This document shows, piece after piece, positions 36,484 to 51,100 of a stretch of DNA of 64,000 nt (position 1 is its first letter; each line of letters begins with the position of its first letter). The DNA comes from an uncultured Eggerthellaceae bacterium (lineage in GTDB: Bacteria > Actinomycetota > Coriobacteriia > Coriobacteriales > Eggerthellaceae). Made by a program: the position numbers and the translations under genes. Under the pieces are notes generated by a model that was not told the origin of the DNA, did not search any database, and saw only the letters and a list, made by a program, of their open reading frames with translations. The stretch lies in NCBI GenBank assembly GCA_903789375.1, contig CAIFEB010000001.1, positions 25,302-89,301 of the forward strand, written 5' to 3'.

Positions 36484-36780
36484 TTACCGCCCGGCGTGCG
36501 TGATGGTGACCACGAGGTTGGGGTTCTCAAACGCGACGCGCGCGACGATCGTAATCAGGCGGTACGCCGGCCCGGTCGCTTCTCCCAGCTCATCGGCCAG
36601 CTCGAACGTGATGCGCGCGGTCTTGTTGATGGCGCGCAGGCTGTCGTTGAGCATGGCCGGCGTCTGCTTGTAGAAATCGGGGAACTCCAGCTGGCGCGCC
36701 AGCTGGTCGTGGATGTCGGACACGGTGGTCGCGCTGTCGATGCGGACTCGCGCGGAGATGTTGGGGTCGATGTGCTTCAT
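36484..36780 (-). CDS. Barstar-like small protein
   Basis: A 98-residue protein whose centre, TVSDIHDQLARQLEFPDFYKQTPAMLNDSLRAI, follows the barstar pattern of a helix with DxHxxL then LxFPxYYxxNxDALxDxL. The typical Asn-Asp-Ala is replaced by Thr-Pro-Ala-Met-Leu-Asn-Asp. Barstars inhibit barnase-type RNases; no barnase-like gene is visible nearby, so an inhibitor role is unproven. AGGAGGACCC sits directly before the ATG, a strong site. It converges on the radical SAM gene with an 10-base gap. Confidence 0.65.
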   Translation of the reverse strand: MKHIDPNISARVRIDSATTVSDIHDQLARQLEFPDFYKQTPAMLNDSLRAINKTARITFELADELGEATGPAYRLITIVARVAFENPNLVVTITHAGR

Positions 36781-36936
36781 GGGTCCTCCTCGTTTCGCTG
36801 ATGCGACGTGGCGCAGCTTGTTCGTCCGCTCCATCATACGCGAACTCCTGCCGCGTGAGGAAACGCGGCACCCGACGCGAGTCCATGCGGCTGGAAGCCG
36901 TGCGCGGGAGGCTGGCGCTCTCCGCCTCGGCACGGA

Positions 36937-37919
<983 letters not shown>

Positions 37920-37922
37920 TCC

Positions 37923-38867
37923 ATGGCGTTCAACCACAGAAACCTCATCGACATCACCGAGTACTCGGCCGATGACCTTATGCTCATGCTGCGCACGGCC
38001 GAACGGTTCCGCTCGGTCAACGAGCGTCGCGTGAAGAAGCTGCCGACGCTGCGCGGCTACACGGTCGTCAACATGTTCAACGAGCCGTCCACGCGTACGC
38101 GCTCGTCGTTCGAAATCGCCGAGAAGCGCCTGAGCTGCGACACGCTTAACTTCGGCGGCTCGTCGACGTCCACGGTCAAGGGCGAGAGCCTCACCGACAC
38201 GGTGCGCACGCTGTGCTCGTACAAAATCGACCTCATCGTCGTGCGCGACAAGCACGCCGGCGTGCCGCGCAAGGTGGCCGACGTCTCGGGCGTCCACGTC
38301 ATCGACGCGGGCGACGGCAAGCACCAGCATCCCACGCAGGCGCTGCTCGACCTGTACACCATCTGGCAGAAATTCGGCCATATCGAAGGGCTCAACGTCG
38401 GCATCGTCGGCGACATCAACCACTCGCGCGTCTGCGGCTCGCTCATCCCGGCGCTGCGCACGCTCGGCGCCCATGTGACGATCGTCGCTCCGGCGACGCT
38501 GCGACCGGCGCGGCCCGAGGTCCTCGGCGTGGAGCACGCAACCGCGCGGCTCGACGAGGCGCTGCCCGACCTGGACGTCGTCTACATGCTGCGCATCCAG
38601 CGCGAACGGCTCGAGGGCGCGCCATACCCCAGCCTGCGCGAGTACAACATGCTCTACGGTCTGACGGAGGAGCGCGAGAAGCTCATGCGCCCGGACGCCA
38701 TCGTGTGCCACCCGGGCCCGATCAACCGCGGCGTCGAGCTGGACAGCTTCATGGCCGATCACCCGGAGCGCTCGGCGATTCTCGACCAAGTCTATGCCGG
38801 CGTGCTCGTGCGCATGGCGGCGATGTACCTTTTGCTCGGAGGGAGCGACGATGGCCTTACTGCTTAG
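37923..38867 (+). CDS. pyrB: Aspartate carbamoyltransferase catalytic subunit
   Basis: PyrB condenses carbamoyl phosphate with aspartate. The 314 residues show the carbamoyl phosphate motif FNEPSTRTRSSFEIAEKRL (about 50-68), KGESLTDTVRTL, and GKHQHPTQALLDLYTI (about 132-147). No pyrI regulatory gene follows, so it is probably the unregulated trimer type. It starts 3 bases after pyrR. Confidence 0.95.
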   Translation: MAFNHRNLIDITEYSADDLMLMLRTAERFRSVNERRVKKLPTLRGYTVVNMFNEPSTRTRSSFEIAEKRLSCDTLNFGGSSTSTVKGESLTDTVRTLCSYKIDLIVVRDKHAGVPRKVADVSGVHVIDAGDGKHQHPTQALLDLYTIWQKFGHIEGLNVGIVGDINHSRVCGSLIPALRTLGAHVTIVAPATLRPARPEVLGVEHATARLDEALPDLDVVYMLRIQRERLEGAPYPSLREYNMLYGLTEEREKLMRPDAIVCHPGPINRGVELDSFMADHPERSAILDQVYAGVLVRMAAMYLLLGGSDDGLTA

Positions 38868-40149
38868 GAACGCCCGCTTCATCGACCCGCAGGTGGGTCT
38901 CGACGAAGTCTGCGACATGCTCATCCGCGACGGCCGCATCGTGGAGGTGGGCCACGACCTGGACATGCCGAAAGGCGTCGAGCGCGACCTGTCCGGCAAG
39001 GTGGTCGTGCCGGGTCTCGTGGACATCCACGTACATCTGCGCGATCCCGGCTACGAGTACAAAGAGGACATCGCGAGCGGCACGCGCGCGGCGGCCCACG
39101 GCGGGTTCACCGACATCTGCTGCATGGCCAACACGCGTCCGGTCGTGGACGACGGCGCCATCGTGAGCTACATCGTCCAGCGCGCGAAGGAAGTCGGGAA
39201 GTGCCGCGTCCACGTCGCGGGCGCGTGCACGAAGGGCCTCAAGGGCGAGACGCTGGCCGAGATGGGCGACATGGTCGCGCGCGGCGCCGTCGCGTTCACC
39301 GACGACGGCCGCGGCGTGCAGGGCGCGGGCATGATGCGCCGGGCCATGGACTATGCGGCGCAGTTCGACCGCGTGGTCATGAGCCACTGCCAGGACGAGG
39401 ATATCGTGGGCGCCGGCCAGGTGAACGAGGGCGTCGCCTCCACGCGCCTGGGGCTTCAGGGGTGGCCGGCCGCCGGCGAGGAGATCCAAATCCAGCGTGA
39501 CATCGAGATCGCGCGTCTGACGGGCTGTCCGCTGCACATCCAGCACCTGACCACGGCGCACGGCATCGATATCGTCCGCCGCGCCAAAGCCGAGGGCATA
39601 GCCGTCACGTGCGAGGTCACGCCGCACCACATGTTCCTCACCGAGGACGACATCGGCGACGACTACAACACCAACCTCAAGGTCAACCCGCCGCTGCGCA
39701 CGAAGGAGGATGCGCAGGCCCTCATCGACGCCGTCGCGGATGGCACGGTTGACTGCATCGTCACAGACCACGCGCCGCACGCCGATTTCGAGAAGGACCG
39801 CGAGTTCGAGGAGGCGCCGTTCGGCATGACGGGCATCGAGACGTCGCTCGGGCTCGTGCTCACGCACCTCGTGCGTCCCGGCATCATCTCGTGGAACCGC
39901 ATGATCGAGCTCATGGCCGTGAACCCCCGCGCCATTCTGCGCCTGGAGCCGGTGCGGTTCGAGCCCGGCAGCGTTGCCGACCTCACCGTCATCGATCCGG
40001 ACGTAGGCTGGACCGTGAGCTGCGACGACTTCCTGTCGAAGGCGAACAACTCCGGGTTCATCGGCGCCGAGCTCACTGGCCGCGCGACCGACGTGTACGT
40101 TGCGGGCTATTCGACGATGGAGGACGGCGCGATCATCGAGAGCCACTAG
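38851..40149 (+). CDS. pyrC: Dihydroorotase
   Basis: PyrC cyclises carbamoyl aspartate. The 432-residue class I dihydroorotase has the metal motif DIHVHLRDPGYEYKEDI (about 58-74), GFTDICCMANTRP, SHCQDED, LHIQHLTTAHGI, TCEVTPHHMF, and TDHAPHADFEK. It overlaps pyrB by 17 bases. Two successive GC hairpins follow before carA. Confidence 0.95.
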   Translation: MALLLRNARFIDPQVGLDEVCDMLIRDGRIVEVGHDLDMPKGVERDLSGKVVVPGLVDIHVHLRDPGYEYKEDIASGTRAAAHGGFTDICCMANTRPVVDDGAIVSYIVQRAKEVGKCRVHVAGACTKGLKGETLAEMGDMVARGAVAFTDDGRGVQGAGMMRRAMDYAAQFDRVVMSHCQDEDIVGAGQVNEGVASTRLGLQGWPAAGEEIQIQRDIEIARLTGCPLHIQHLTTAHGIDIVRRAKAEGIAVTCEVTPHHMFLTEDDIGDDYNTNLKVNPPLRTKEDAQALIDAVADGTVDCIVTDHAPHADFEKDREFEEAPFGMTGIETSLGLVLTHLVRPGIISWNRMIELMAVNPRAILRLEPVRFEPGSVADLTVIDPDVGWTVSCDDFLSKANNSGFIGAELTGRATDVYVAGYSTMEDGAIIESH

Positions 40150-40159
40150 CAGAACAGTC

Positions 40160-40228
40160 GCCGGCGCGCGTCCGCATTCGAGCGCGCCGGCTCTATGATG
40201 AAGGCGAAGGCGCCGGCACGGCGCCCTT
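40160..40228 (+). promoter_or_regulatory. Two hairpins flanking a -10-like element before carA
   Basis: GCCGGCGCGC (40160-40169) and GCGCGCCGGC (40182-40191) are perfect 10-bp arms. TATGAT (40194-40199) follows 3 bases on. A second hairpin, AAGGCGCCG (40207-40215) with CGGCGCCCTT (40219-40228), then precedes the carA ribosome site. This may be a weak terminator with an internal promoter; I found no second PyrR-type sequence here. Confidence 0.4.
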
Positions 40229-40248
40229 GGAGATAAGGAGACTGATCG

Positions 40249-41605
40249 TTGAGCGAACTGTCTGAGAGCATTCTCGAGCGCACATCGAAACCGAAGCGCG
40301 AACCGGCGCTTCTGGTCCTCGAGGATGGAACGGTGTTCCGCGGGCGCGCGTGCGGCGCCTCCGGCGAGGTGTTCGGCGAGGCGTGCTTCAATACGTCGCT
40401 CGAGGGCTACCTCGAGGTGCTGACCGACCCGTCGTACGCCGGCCAGATCATCACGATGACCTATCCGCAGATCGGCAACTACGGCGTGAACCCCGAGGAC
40501 GCGCAGGCGAAGAAGCTGGCGCTGCGCGGCCTGGTCGTGCGCGACATGTGCTACACGCCGTCCAACTGGCGAAGCACCGAGACCCTGCCCGAATACCTCA
40601 CGCGCAACGGGGTCGTCGCCGTCGAGGGCGTCGACACGCGCGCGCTCGTGCGCCACATCCGCTCGGCCGGAGCCATGCGCGCGGTGCTTTCGACCATCGA
40701 CCTGGACGAGAAGAGCCTGCTCGCGAAGGTGAAGGCGAGCCCGTCCATCGTGGGGCAGAACCTCGCCGAGACGGTGTCGTGCATGGCGCCGTACCATTTC
40801 GACGCATCCGAGCTGCCGGCTTCCAAGGTGTTCGCGCTGGAGCCGCCGGCGGCACCGGAGCACAAGGTCATCGCGTACGACTGCGGCGTGAAGCGCTCGA
40901 TCCTCGAGGGCCTCGTGCGCGCGGGCTGCGACGTGACCGTGGTGCCCTGGGACACGCCCGCCGAGCGCGTGCTGGCCGAGCATCCCGACGGCGTGTTCCT
41001 GTCGAACGGCCCGGGCGACCCGGAGGCAGTGGCGGCCACGTACGAGCAGGTGGGCAAGCTCATCGGCAACGTGCCGGTCTTCGGCATCTGCCTGGGGCAC
41101 CAGATGATCTCGTGCGCCGCCGGCGCCGACATCGAGAAGCTGAAGTTCGGCCACCGCGGCGGCAACCACCCGGTGATGAACCTGCTCACCGGCCGCGTCG
41201 AGATCACGGCGCAGAATCACGGCTTCGGCTGCGTGTTCGAAAGCCTGGGGCCGCTCGTTCCCGAGCTGTCCGGCGGCGTGACCGAGCATGCGCACGACCT
41301 GCGCTTCTGGGCCGAGCGTAAAATCGCGCCCGTCGTCGACAACAAGCGCTTCGGCAAGATCCGCCTCACGCACGTCAACCTCAACGATGGCACATGCGAG
41401 GGCATCGCGCTGCTCGACGAGCCGGCGTTTTCGGTGCAGTACCACCCCGAGGCGTCGCCCGGACCCACCGACGCGCACTACCTGTTCACGGCGTTCGTCC
41501 GCCTGATGGACGGCGACGAGAGCTATCTGGACATCGACATCGCGCGCGACCGTCTGGCCGGGTGGTCGTTCGGGCGCACGCCCGCTGAGGAGAAGGAGGC
41601 AGTCA

Positions 41606-41613
<8 letters not shown>
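40249..41613 (+). CDS. carA: Carbamoyl-phosphate synthase, small (glutaminase) subunit
   Basis: CarA releases ammonia from glutamine for CarB. The 454 residues show [34 protein letters not shown], the nucleophile elbow [13 protein letters not shown] (about 277-289) and [10 protein letters not shown] (about 397). It is longer than the usual ~360-385 residues, with about 20 extra at the N-terminus and about 40 after the last motif. The start is TTG at 40249, with AAGGAG 8 bases upstream; no ATG or GTG fits. It overlaps carB by 8 bases. Confidence 0.94.
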
Positions 41614-44833
<3,220 letters not shown>

Positions 44834-45027
44834 CGCTGGGTGAACGTGCCCGGGGCGTGCGAAGAGGCGGATGACGTTGTACGACCGGCCCGGGCGGACA
44901 GCCTCAAAGGGTGATTGCGCCACGATGAACGGCTCGTTTCGAGTACGAGACTGCTCGAAACGACGGTTTGCCTGAAGTGCATAGCTGCCCGGAACAAGCA
45001 GCTGAAACCGACGAGCGATAAAGCGAT

Positions 45028-45067
45028 GAAGCGGCGGATACATGCGAGCATCCGCCGCTTCCGTTTT
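45028..45067 (+). terminator. Terminator after carB
   Basis: GAAGCGGCGGAT (45028-45039) and ATCCGCCGCTTC (45050-45061) are perfect 12-bp arms around a 10-nt loop, followed by CGTTTT. Between carB and this hairpin (44834-45027) I saw nothing else. Confidence 0.75.
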
Positions 45068-45087
45068 CGGCGCAGCGCGAACGGGCG

Positions 45088-45110
45088 GGCATGTCGTATA
45101 ATCGCATGCC
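45088..45110 (+). promoter_or_regulatory. -10 element within a GGCATG/CATGCC palindrome upstream of the first TetR gene
   Basis: TATAAT (45097-45102) lies at the centre of GGCATG (45088-45093) and CATGCC (45105-45110). A perfect -10 inside an inverted repeat, upstream of a TetR gene, is a plausible site for autorepression. The -35 region is weak. Confidence 0.5.
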
Positions 45111-45211
45111 AACGATTCCAAAGAACTCTGCGCTGTCCGCGTACCGTTCGCCGCGAAGGCGCAGGCGACGCGAACGGCACGCGATCGATCGACGCATCGA
45201 AGGGGAGGGCC

Positions 45212-45787
45212 ATGGCGAACTTCACCGAGCAGGCGATAACCGAAGCGCTCATCACGCTTCTGAACGACCGTCCGCTCGACAAGATCACGGTGTCCGACAT
45301 CGCCTCCGAATGCGGCATCAACCGCAACACCTTCTACTACCACTACCACGACGTGTACGAGCTTGTCGAGGACCTGTTCAAGACCGAAACCGAGCGCGTC
45401 ATCGGCAACCTGTCAGACGATGATTCGATCGTCGAGGCGTTCACGCGGGCCATCTCGTTCGTGCTGGAGAACAAGCAGGCCATCACGCACGTGTACCAGT
45501 CGGTCAGCAGCGACAACGTGAACCAGTTCCTCATCGACGCCGCTTCGGCGTGCCTGCGTCCGTACGTCGAAGAGCAGGCGAGCGAGCTGGCTTCCGAGAG
45601 CGGTGCAACCGTGCCTACTGAGGCGATCGACCGCGTCACGTACCTGTACGCATGCATGCTGCAGGGCATCGTCGTCAACATGCTGCGCACCGACTCGTTC
45701 GAGGATGCGGCGGATGTCGTGGGCGATGCCGTGCGCGCGCTCGAAGGCTCGATCAAAGGGGCGCTCGCGAACCTGGCAAGCACGTAG
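45212..45787 (+). CDS. TetR/AcrR family transcriptional regulator
   Basis: A 191-residue TetR-type repressor. The helix-turn-helix is clear near the N-terminus: DKITVSDIASECGINRNTFYYHYHDVYELVEDL (about residues 23-55). The rest is helical and divergent, as expected for a ligand-binding dimer domain. GGGGAGGGCC precedes the ATG at 45212; upstream in-frame codons include the terminator region. The MMPL gene lies 241 bases downstream with an inverted repeat between, so it probably controls that transporter. The inducer is unknown. Confidence 0.85.
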   Translation: MANFTEQAITEALITLLNDRPLDKITVSDIASECGINRNTFYYHYHDVYELVEDLFKTETERVIGNLSDDDSIVEAFTRAISFVLENKQAITHVYQSVSSDNVNQFLIDAASACLRPYVEEQASELASESGATVPTEAIDRVTYLYACMLQGIVVNMLRTDSFEDAADVVGDAVRALEGSIKGALANLAST

Positions 45788-45865
45788 GCGCAAGACGGTC
45801 GCAGGCTCCTCGCAAGCGCGGGTCACGTTTCGCACAGAATTTGGGCATTTGCGCCTCAATGCACA

Positions 45866-45889
45866 AAAACCGAACAGTCAGTCGGTTTT
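45866..45889 (+). promoter_or_regulatory. Inverted repeat, probable TetR operator upstream of the MMPL gene
   Basis: AAAACCGA (45866-45873) and TCGGTTTT (45882-45889) are perfect 8-base arms around ACAGTCAG. The form ACCGAAC-n5-GTCGGT is that of a typical TetR-family operator. It lies about 140 bases before the MMPL start. Confidence 0.6.
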
Positions 45890-46028
45890 GCATGTTTCCT
45901 TCATAAAACTCCACGCCTAGGATTTCGAATAGATTTCCGGGGGCGTGCGCTGCCTTCGGCGGGGATGAAGCGGTAACGCCCGGCTGATACGGTGCATGCC
46001 GTTCCACACGATATGGAGGAGGGATGAT

Positions 46029-48176
46029 ATGCACAAGTTCGGCCATGCGGTGGTCAGACTGCGCGTGCCGATTCTGATAATCGCAGTCCTGCTGCTCATA
46101 CCGTCGTACTTCGGCTATGTGCACACCCGCATCAACTACGACATGCTGGACTATCTTCCGGACAGCATGGACACGGTCGCCGGTCAGAACATTCTGAAGG
46201 ACGACTTCGGCAAGGGGGCGTTCAGCCTCATCGTCACCGAGGGCATGACCGACAAGCAGGTCGCGGACCTCACCGACGACATCAAGGGCGTCGACCATGT
46301 CGCCGATGCGCTGTCCTACGGCAGCATCGCCGACCCGTCGATTCCCGACCAGCTGATACCCTCTGAGATCAGCGACAACTTCAAGAGCGGCGACGACCAG
46401 CTCATCGCCGTGTTCTTCGATTCGGGTACGTCGTCGGACGATACGATGCAGGCCGTGACCCAGATACGCGATATGACCGACGAGCACGTGCTGGTGTCGG
46501 GCATGTCGGCCATGGTGACCGACCTGAAGAACATCGCCGAGCGCGAGGAGCCGTCGTACGTCCTCGTCGCCGTCCTGTGCTCCATCGTGGCGCTGCTGTT
46601 GCTCACGAACTCGTTCGCCGCGCCGTTCGTGTTCCTCATCAGCATCGGCATGGCCATCATCTACAACCTGGGGTCCAACTTCTTCCTCGGCCAGGTGTCC
46701 TACATCACGAAGGCATTGGCGGCGGTGCTCCAGCTTGCCGTGACGATGGACTATTCCATCTTTTTGTGGAACAGCTTCATCGAGAAGCTCGATAATGGCG
46801 ACAAGGACCTCAACCACGCGATGGGCGAGGCCATCGGCGACACGCTCGTCTCCATCTCGTCGAGCGCGTGCACCGCGTGCGCGGGCTTCCTCGCCATGTG
46901 CTTCATGACCTACAAATTGGGCGCCGACCTGGGCATCGTCATGGCGAAGGGCTGCCTGTTCGGCCTCGTCGCCTCCATCACCATCCTGCCGGCGCTGCTG
47001 CTCGTGTTCCACAAGGTGCTTCTGAAGACGCGCCATCGCAGCCTCGTCCCGCGCGCGACCCACGTCGGGCGCTTCGTCACGAGCCATCCGTGGGCGTTCA
47101 TCCTCGTGTTCTGCATCGTCCTCATCCCGGCGCTCTACGGCTTCAGCAACAAGCCGGTCTACTACGATTTCACCAACACGCTGACCGGCTCGGACAGCCA
47201 TCTTGAGGAATCAGACATCCGCTTCCACACGGCCGACATGCGCGTGCAAGACGACTTCGATGTCGCCACGACCGAGATGGTGCTGTGCGACTCCAACCTG
47301 TCGCACGCTGAAGCCAAGGAGATGACCGACCGCATCGAGGACGTCGACGGCGTGAAGTACGCGCTCGGCTACGACTCGTTCGTCGGCGGCATGCTGCCCG
47401 ACAACCTGGTGCCGTCCGACCTGAAGGACTCGCTCAAGCACGATCCGTACCAACTTATCATCATCAATTCGAGCTACCTGCCCTCGACCGACGCCGTCAA
47501 CGCGCAGATCGACCAGATCAACGACATCATCAAGGATTACGATCCCAACGCGATGCTCATCGGCGAGGCTCCGGCGACGAAGGACCTCATCAGCACGACG
47601 AACCACGACTTCATGGTCGTTGACGCCGTCGCTATCATCGCCGTGCTCGTCATCCTGTTCTTCGTGTTCAGGTCAGCGACGCTGCCGTTCATCCTGGTGG
47701 CGGTCATCGAGTTCGCCATCTTCATCAACCTGGGCATTCCGTACTACACCAACGACGTCATGTCGTTCATCACGCCGATCTGCATCTCGACGATCCAGCT
47801 CGGTTCGTGCGTCAACTACGCCATCCTGCTGACCACGCGCTACCGCAAGGAGCGCAGGGAGGGCCTCGAGAAGCGCGACGCCATCTCGACGGCCGTGGCG
47901 ACATCGCTTCCCGCCGTGGTCGCCAGCGCCGTGTCGTTCTTCGCGGCGACGTTCGGCGTCAAGCTGTACGCAAACATCGGGATCATCTCGCAGCTCACGG
48001 GCATCATGTCGCGTGGCGCTCTGATCAGCATGGTCTGCGTGCTGTTCATCCTGCCCGCGTTCCTTATGGTGTTCGACGGCGCGATCGTGAAGACCAGCCA
48101 TGGATTCAGGCCGAAGAAGACGAAGGGCGACGCGACATCTCAGTCCGTCGTGCCGACGAAGGAGGTATCCGCATGA
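46029..48176 (+). CDS. MMPL/RND family membrane protein
   Basis: This 715-residue protein has the two-half RND/MMPL architecture: TM1 near residues 11-31, an extracellular loop (about 35-175), a block of five TM helices (about 180-335), then TM at about 355-375, a second loop, and the final helices (about 530-700). Features include ALAAVLQLAVTMDYSIFLWNSF and CISTIQLGSCVNYAILLTTRYR, matching the MMPL helix-4 and helix-10 regions with Asp or Asn. GGAGGAGGG precedes the ATG at 46029. The stop overlaps the start of the LxxG-repeat gene (ATGA). MMPL proteins export lipids or drugs; the substrate here is not predictable. Confidence 0.88.
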   Translation: MHKFGHAVVRLRVPILIIAVLLLIPSYFGYVHTRINYDMLDYLPDSMDTVAGQNILKDDFGKGAFSLIVTEGMTDKQVADLTDDIKGVDHVADALSYGSIADPSIPDQLIPSEISDNFKSGDDQLIAVFFDSGTSSDDTMQAVTQIRDMTDEHVLVSGMSAMVTDLKNIAEREEPSYVLVAVLCSIVALLLLTNSFAAPFVFLISIGMAIIYNLGSNFFLGQVSYITKALAAVLQLAVTMDYSIFLWNSFIEKLDNGDKDLNHAMGEAIGDTLVSISSSACTACAGFLAMCFMTYKLGADLGIVMAKGCLFGLVASITILPALLLVFHKVLLKTRHRSLVPRATHVGRFVTSHPWAFILVFCIVLIPALYGFSNKPVYYDFTNTLTGSDSHLEESDIRFHTADMRVQDDFDVATTEMVLCDSNLSHAEAKEMTDRIEDVDGVKYALGYDSFVGGMLPDNLVPSDLKDSLKHDPYQLIIINSSYLPSTDAVNAQIDQINDIIKDYDPNAMLIGEAPATKDLISTTNHDFMVVDAVAIIAVLVILFFVFRSATLPFILVAVIEFAIFINLGIPYYTNDVMSFITPICISTIQLGSCVNYAILLTTRYRKERREGLEKRDAISTAVATSLPAVVASAVSFFAATFGVKLYANIGIISQLTGIMSRGALISMVCVLFILPAFLMVFDGAIVKTSHGFRPKKTKGDATSQSVVPTKEVSA

Positions 48177-51100
48177 TCGAAAGGAAACGCACCCAGAGCG
48201 TGCCTGAGAAGGTGGGCTACGCGCTTTCTGCTGCAGCGCTCGTGAGCATGGTGGCGATGCCGTGCTACCTGTCGAGCGTCCAGCCCGCCGTCGCCGCGAC
48301 GTCGAACGACGGCACCCAGCCGAAGGCAACGACGAACCAGGCGAACAACGCCCAGACGGCAAGCGAGAAGGACGAGACCGTGTTTCTGTTCGCCAAGCCC
48401 GACGGCAGCGTGAAGAGCTCGCAGGTCTCGGCGAAGCTCGCGAATCCCGACAAGGCCGCCGACCTCGCCGACTCGTCGACGCTCACCAACATCAAGAACG
48501 TCGAGAGCACCAACTCCTTCACCGGTTCGGGCACGAACATGGTGTGGGACGCTGCGGGCGACGACGTGTATTACCAGGGAGACACGCAGAAGGCGTCGCC
48601 GATCCAGGTGAAGATCACCTACCTGCTCGACGGCAAGGAGGTGCAGGCATCCGACCTGCTCGGCAAGAGCGGCAAGCTCACCATCCGCTACGAGTTCACC
48701 AACGACTCGTACACGATGGCGAACATCAAGGGCACCGACCAGAAGATCTACACGCCGTTCGTCTGCATGACGGGCATGCTGTTCGACAACGATTCGGCGC
48801 GCAACGTCACGGTCGACAACGGCAAGGCAGTCGACGACGGCGACCGCACAATGGTCATGGGGCTCGCGATGCCGGGGCTTAAGGACAGCCTGGGGCTTAC
48901 CGATGACGACGATGTGGACATTCCCTCGTCGTTCGAGGTGACGGCCGACGTCACGAACTTCGAGATGAACTCGACGATCACCATCGCCACGCCCAACGCG
49001 CTCGACAACGTCGACACCTCGTCAGTCGACACGTCCGACATCCAGGACAATCTCGACCAGGTGCAAGACGCCATGGCGCAGCTTATCGATGGCTCGGACG
49101 AACTCGAAGCCGGCCTTGAGCAATTGAACGACGGAGCCGGCCAGCTCGACAGCGGTGCGGGAGAGCTCCTTTCCGGCGCGGGCGAGCTCGACAGCGGCGC
49201 CGGTCAGCTCGCCGACGGCGCGAGCACGCTTTCGTCCGGTGCAGGACAGCTGTCCGACGGCGCGAACACGCTCGCCGCAGGCGCCGGTTCGCTCGCCTCG
49301 GGAGCCGCGACTCTGCAGGAGAAGACAGCGACGCTGCCCGACAGCGTGAGCCAGCTCGCCGACGGCAGCAACCAGGTGAACGACGGCCTGAACCAGCTGC
49401 GCAACGGCACGAGCTCCTCGACCGGCCTGATCGACGCGCTCAACGCGGTCGGCGTCGGCAGCGACAGCACGAACACGCTCTACGGCGGCACGATGACGCT
49501 GCGCAACGGCATTCTGCTCATGCGCGGCAACCCGACCGACACGCAGGGTTCGCTCTACGCGGCGAAGAACGGCGCGGGCCAGCTCAAGCAGGGCGCGGCG
49601 GACATGAAGGCGGGCGCGAACGCGCTTTCGGCCGGCGCGCAGAGCGCCATAGACGCCATCGGCCCCGAGACCGATACGCGCCCGTCCACGCTCAACGGCG
49701 CGCTCAACATCGCGAACGCCCAGCTTACGCAGGTGGGCGATGTGAAGTCCGCGCTCGAGACGCTGCAGTCGGCCCAGAAGACGCTCGAGACGCTCGCGTC
49801 GGATTCGGCGAACGCGTCCGCCAAGATGAGCCAGCTCGAAGGGACGCTTGCACCCGTGCAGTCGCAGCTCAAGCAGTTGCAGAGCGGCCTCGCCACGGCG
49901 AAGGCGGCATCCGACCAGGCGGCCTCGCAGGCGGGGTCGGCCAAGACCGACGCCGGCACCGCGGCGAAGGAGATCGCAACCTCGCAGTACGGCAACGTGT
50001 CCAGCGCGCTGAGCACGCTCAACGGCATCGACACGAGCACGCTCACGAGCGAGCAGGCGGCCGCGCTCGAAAGCGCCAAGAGCTCGCTTTCCGCCGTGAG
50101 CACGTCGCAGCTCGGCGACGCGGCCTCCCACGCGCAGTCGGCTGCGACCGAGGCGGGAACGGCCGAAGCGTACGCGCAGGGCGTGTCTTCGGGCTTGGAG
50201 CAGGCGCAGACGGGCATCGACCCCGCTGTGAGCAGCATGGACGAGCTCATGGCGCTGCTTTCGCAGGAGAAGTCGGAGTTCGACACGACGGCCGCTCAGC
50301 TGACGAACGACGCCAACCAGCTGAAGAGCCTGAACTTCGACGCCGACGTGTCGCTCGCCACCGTGCAGCAGTGCATCGCCGGCGTGCAGCAGGGCCTGGC
50401 AACGATGAAGGGCACGCCGACCGACAGGCAGGGCAGCCTCTACGCGGCGAAGAACGGGGCCGACGCCCTTGCGGCCGGAGCCGACCAGCTCGGTGCGGGA
50501 GCGGGCGCGGTGCAGGACGGCCTGGGAACGGCCATCGGCGCCATCGACAACCAGCTCGTCCCGGGATTCGACTCGCTCAAGATGGGCCTCGTCTCGCTCG
50601 CCAACGGTGGAACATCGCCCGACGGTAGGTCGAACTCCGGTCTGAAGGGCGCCGTCGACGCGCTTGGAACCTCGTCCACGTCCGGCACGCTCCTGTACGG
50701 CACGAACGCGCTCGCCAACGGATTGGGACAGCTCAACGCCGCAGCGCCGCAGCTCGCGGCCGGCGTCGGGCAGGTTGCAGACGGCGCTGCGCAGGTGTCC
50801 GACGGCAGTGATCAGATTGCGAGCAACATGTTCACGCTGTACACGGGCGCAATCGAGCTGACGGATGGCGCGTTCACGCTCAAGGACGGCACGGGCACGT
50901 TGCTCTCCGGCACGCAGACGCTCAAGGACGGCACGAGCCAGTTGGCGGACGGAACGCAGAGCGCGCTCGACGGATCGCAGCAGCTTTCCGACGGCTTGAA
51001 GCAGTTCAATGAGGAAGCCATCCAGCAGATCGTCGACGCGTTCGACGGCAACCTGGGCGAACTGTCCGACCGCGTCGATGCCATCGTCGACGCCGGCAAG

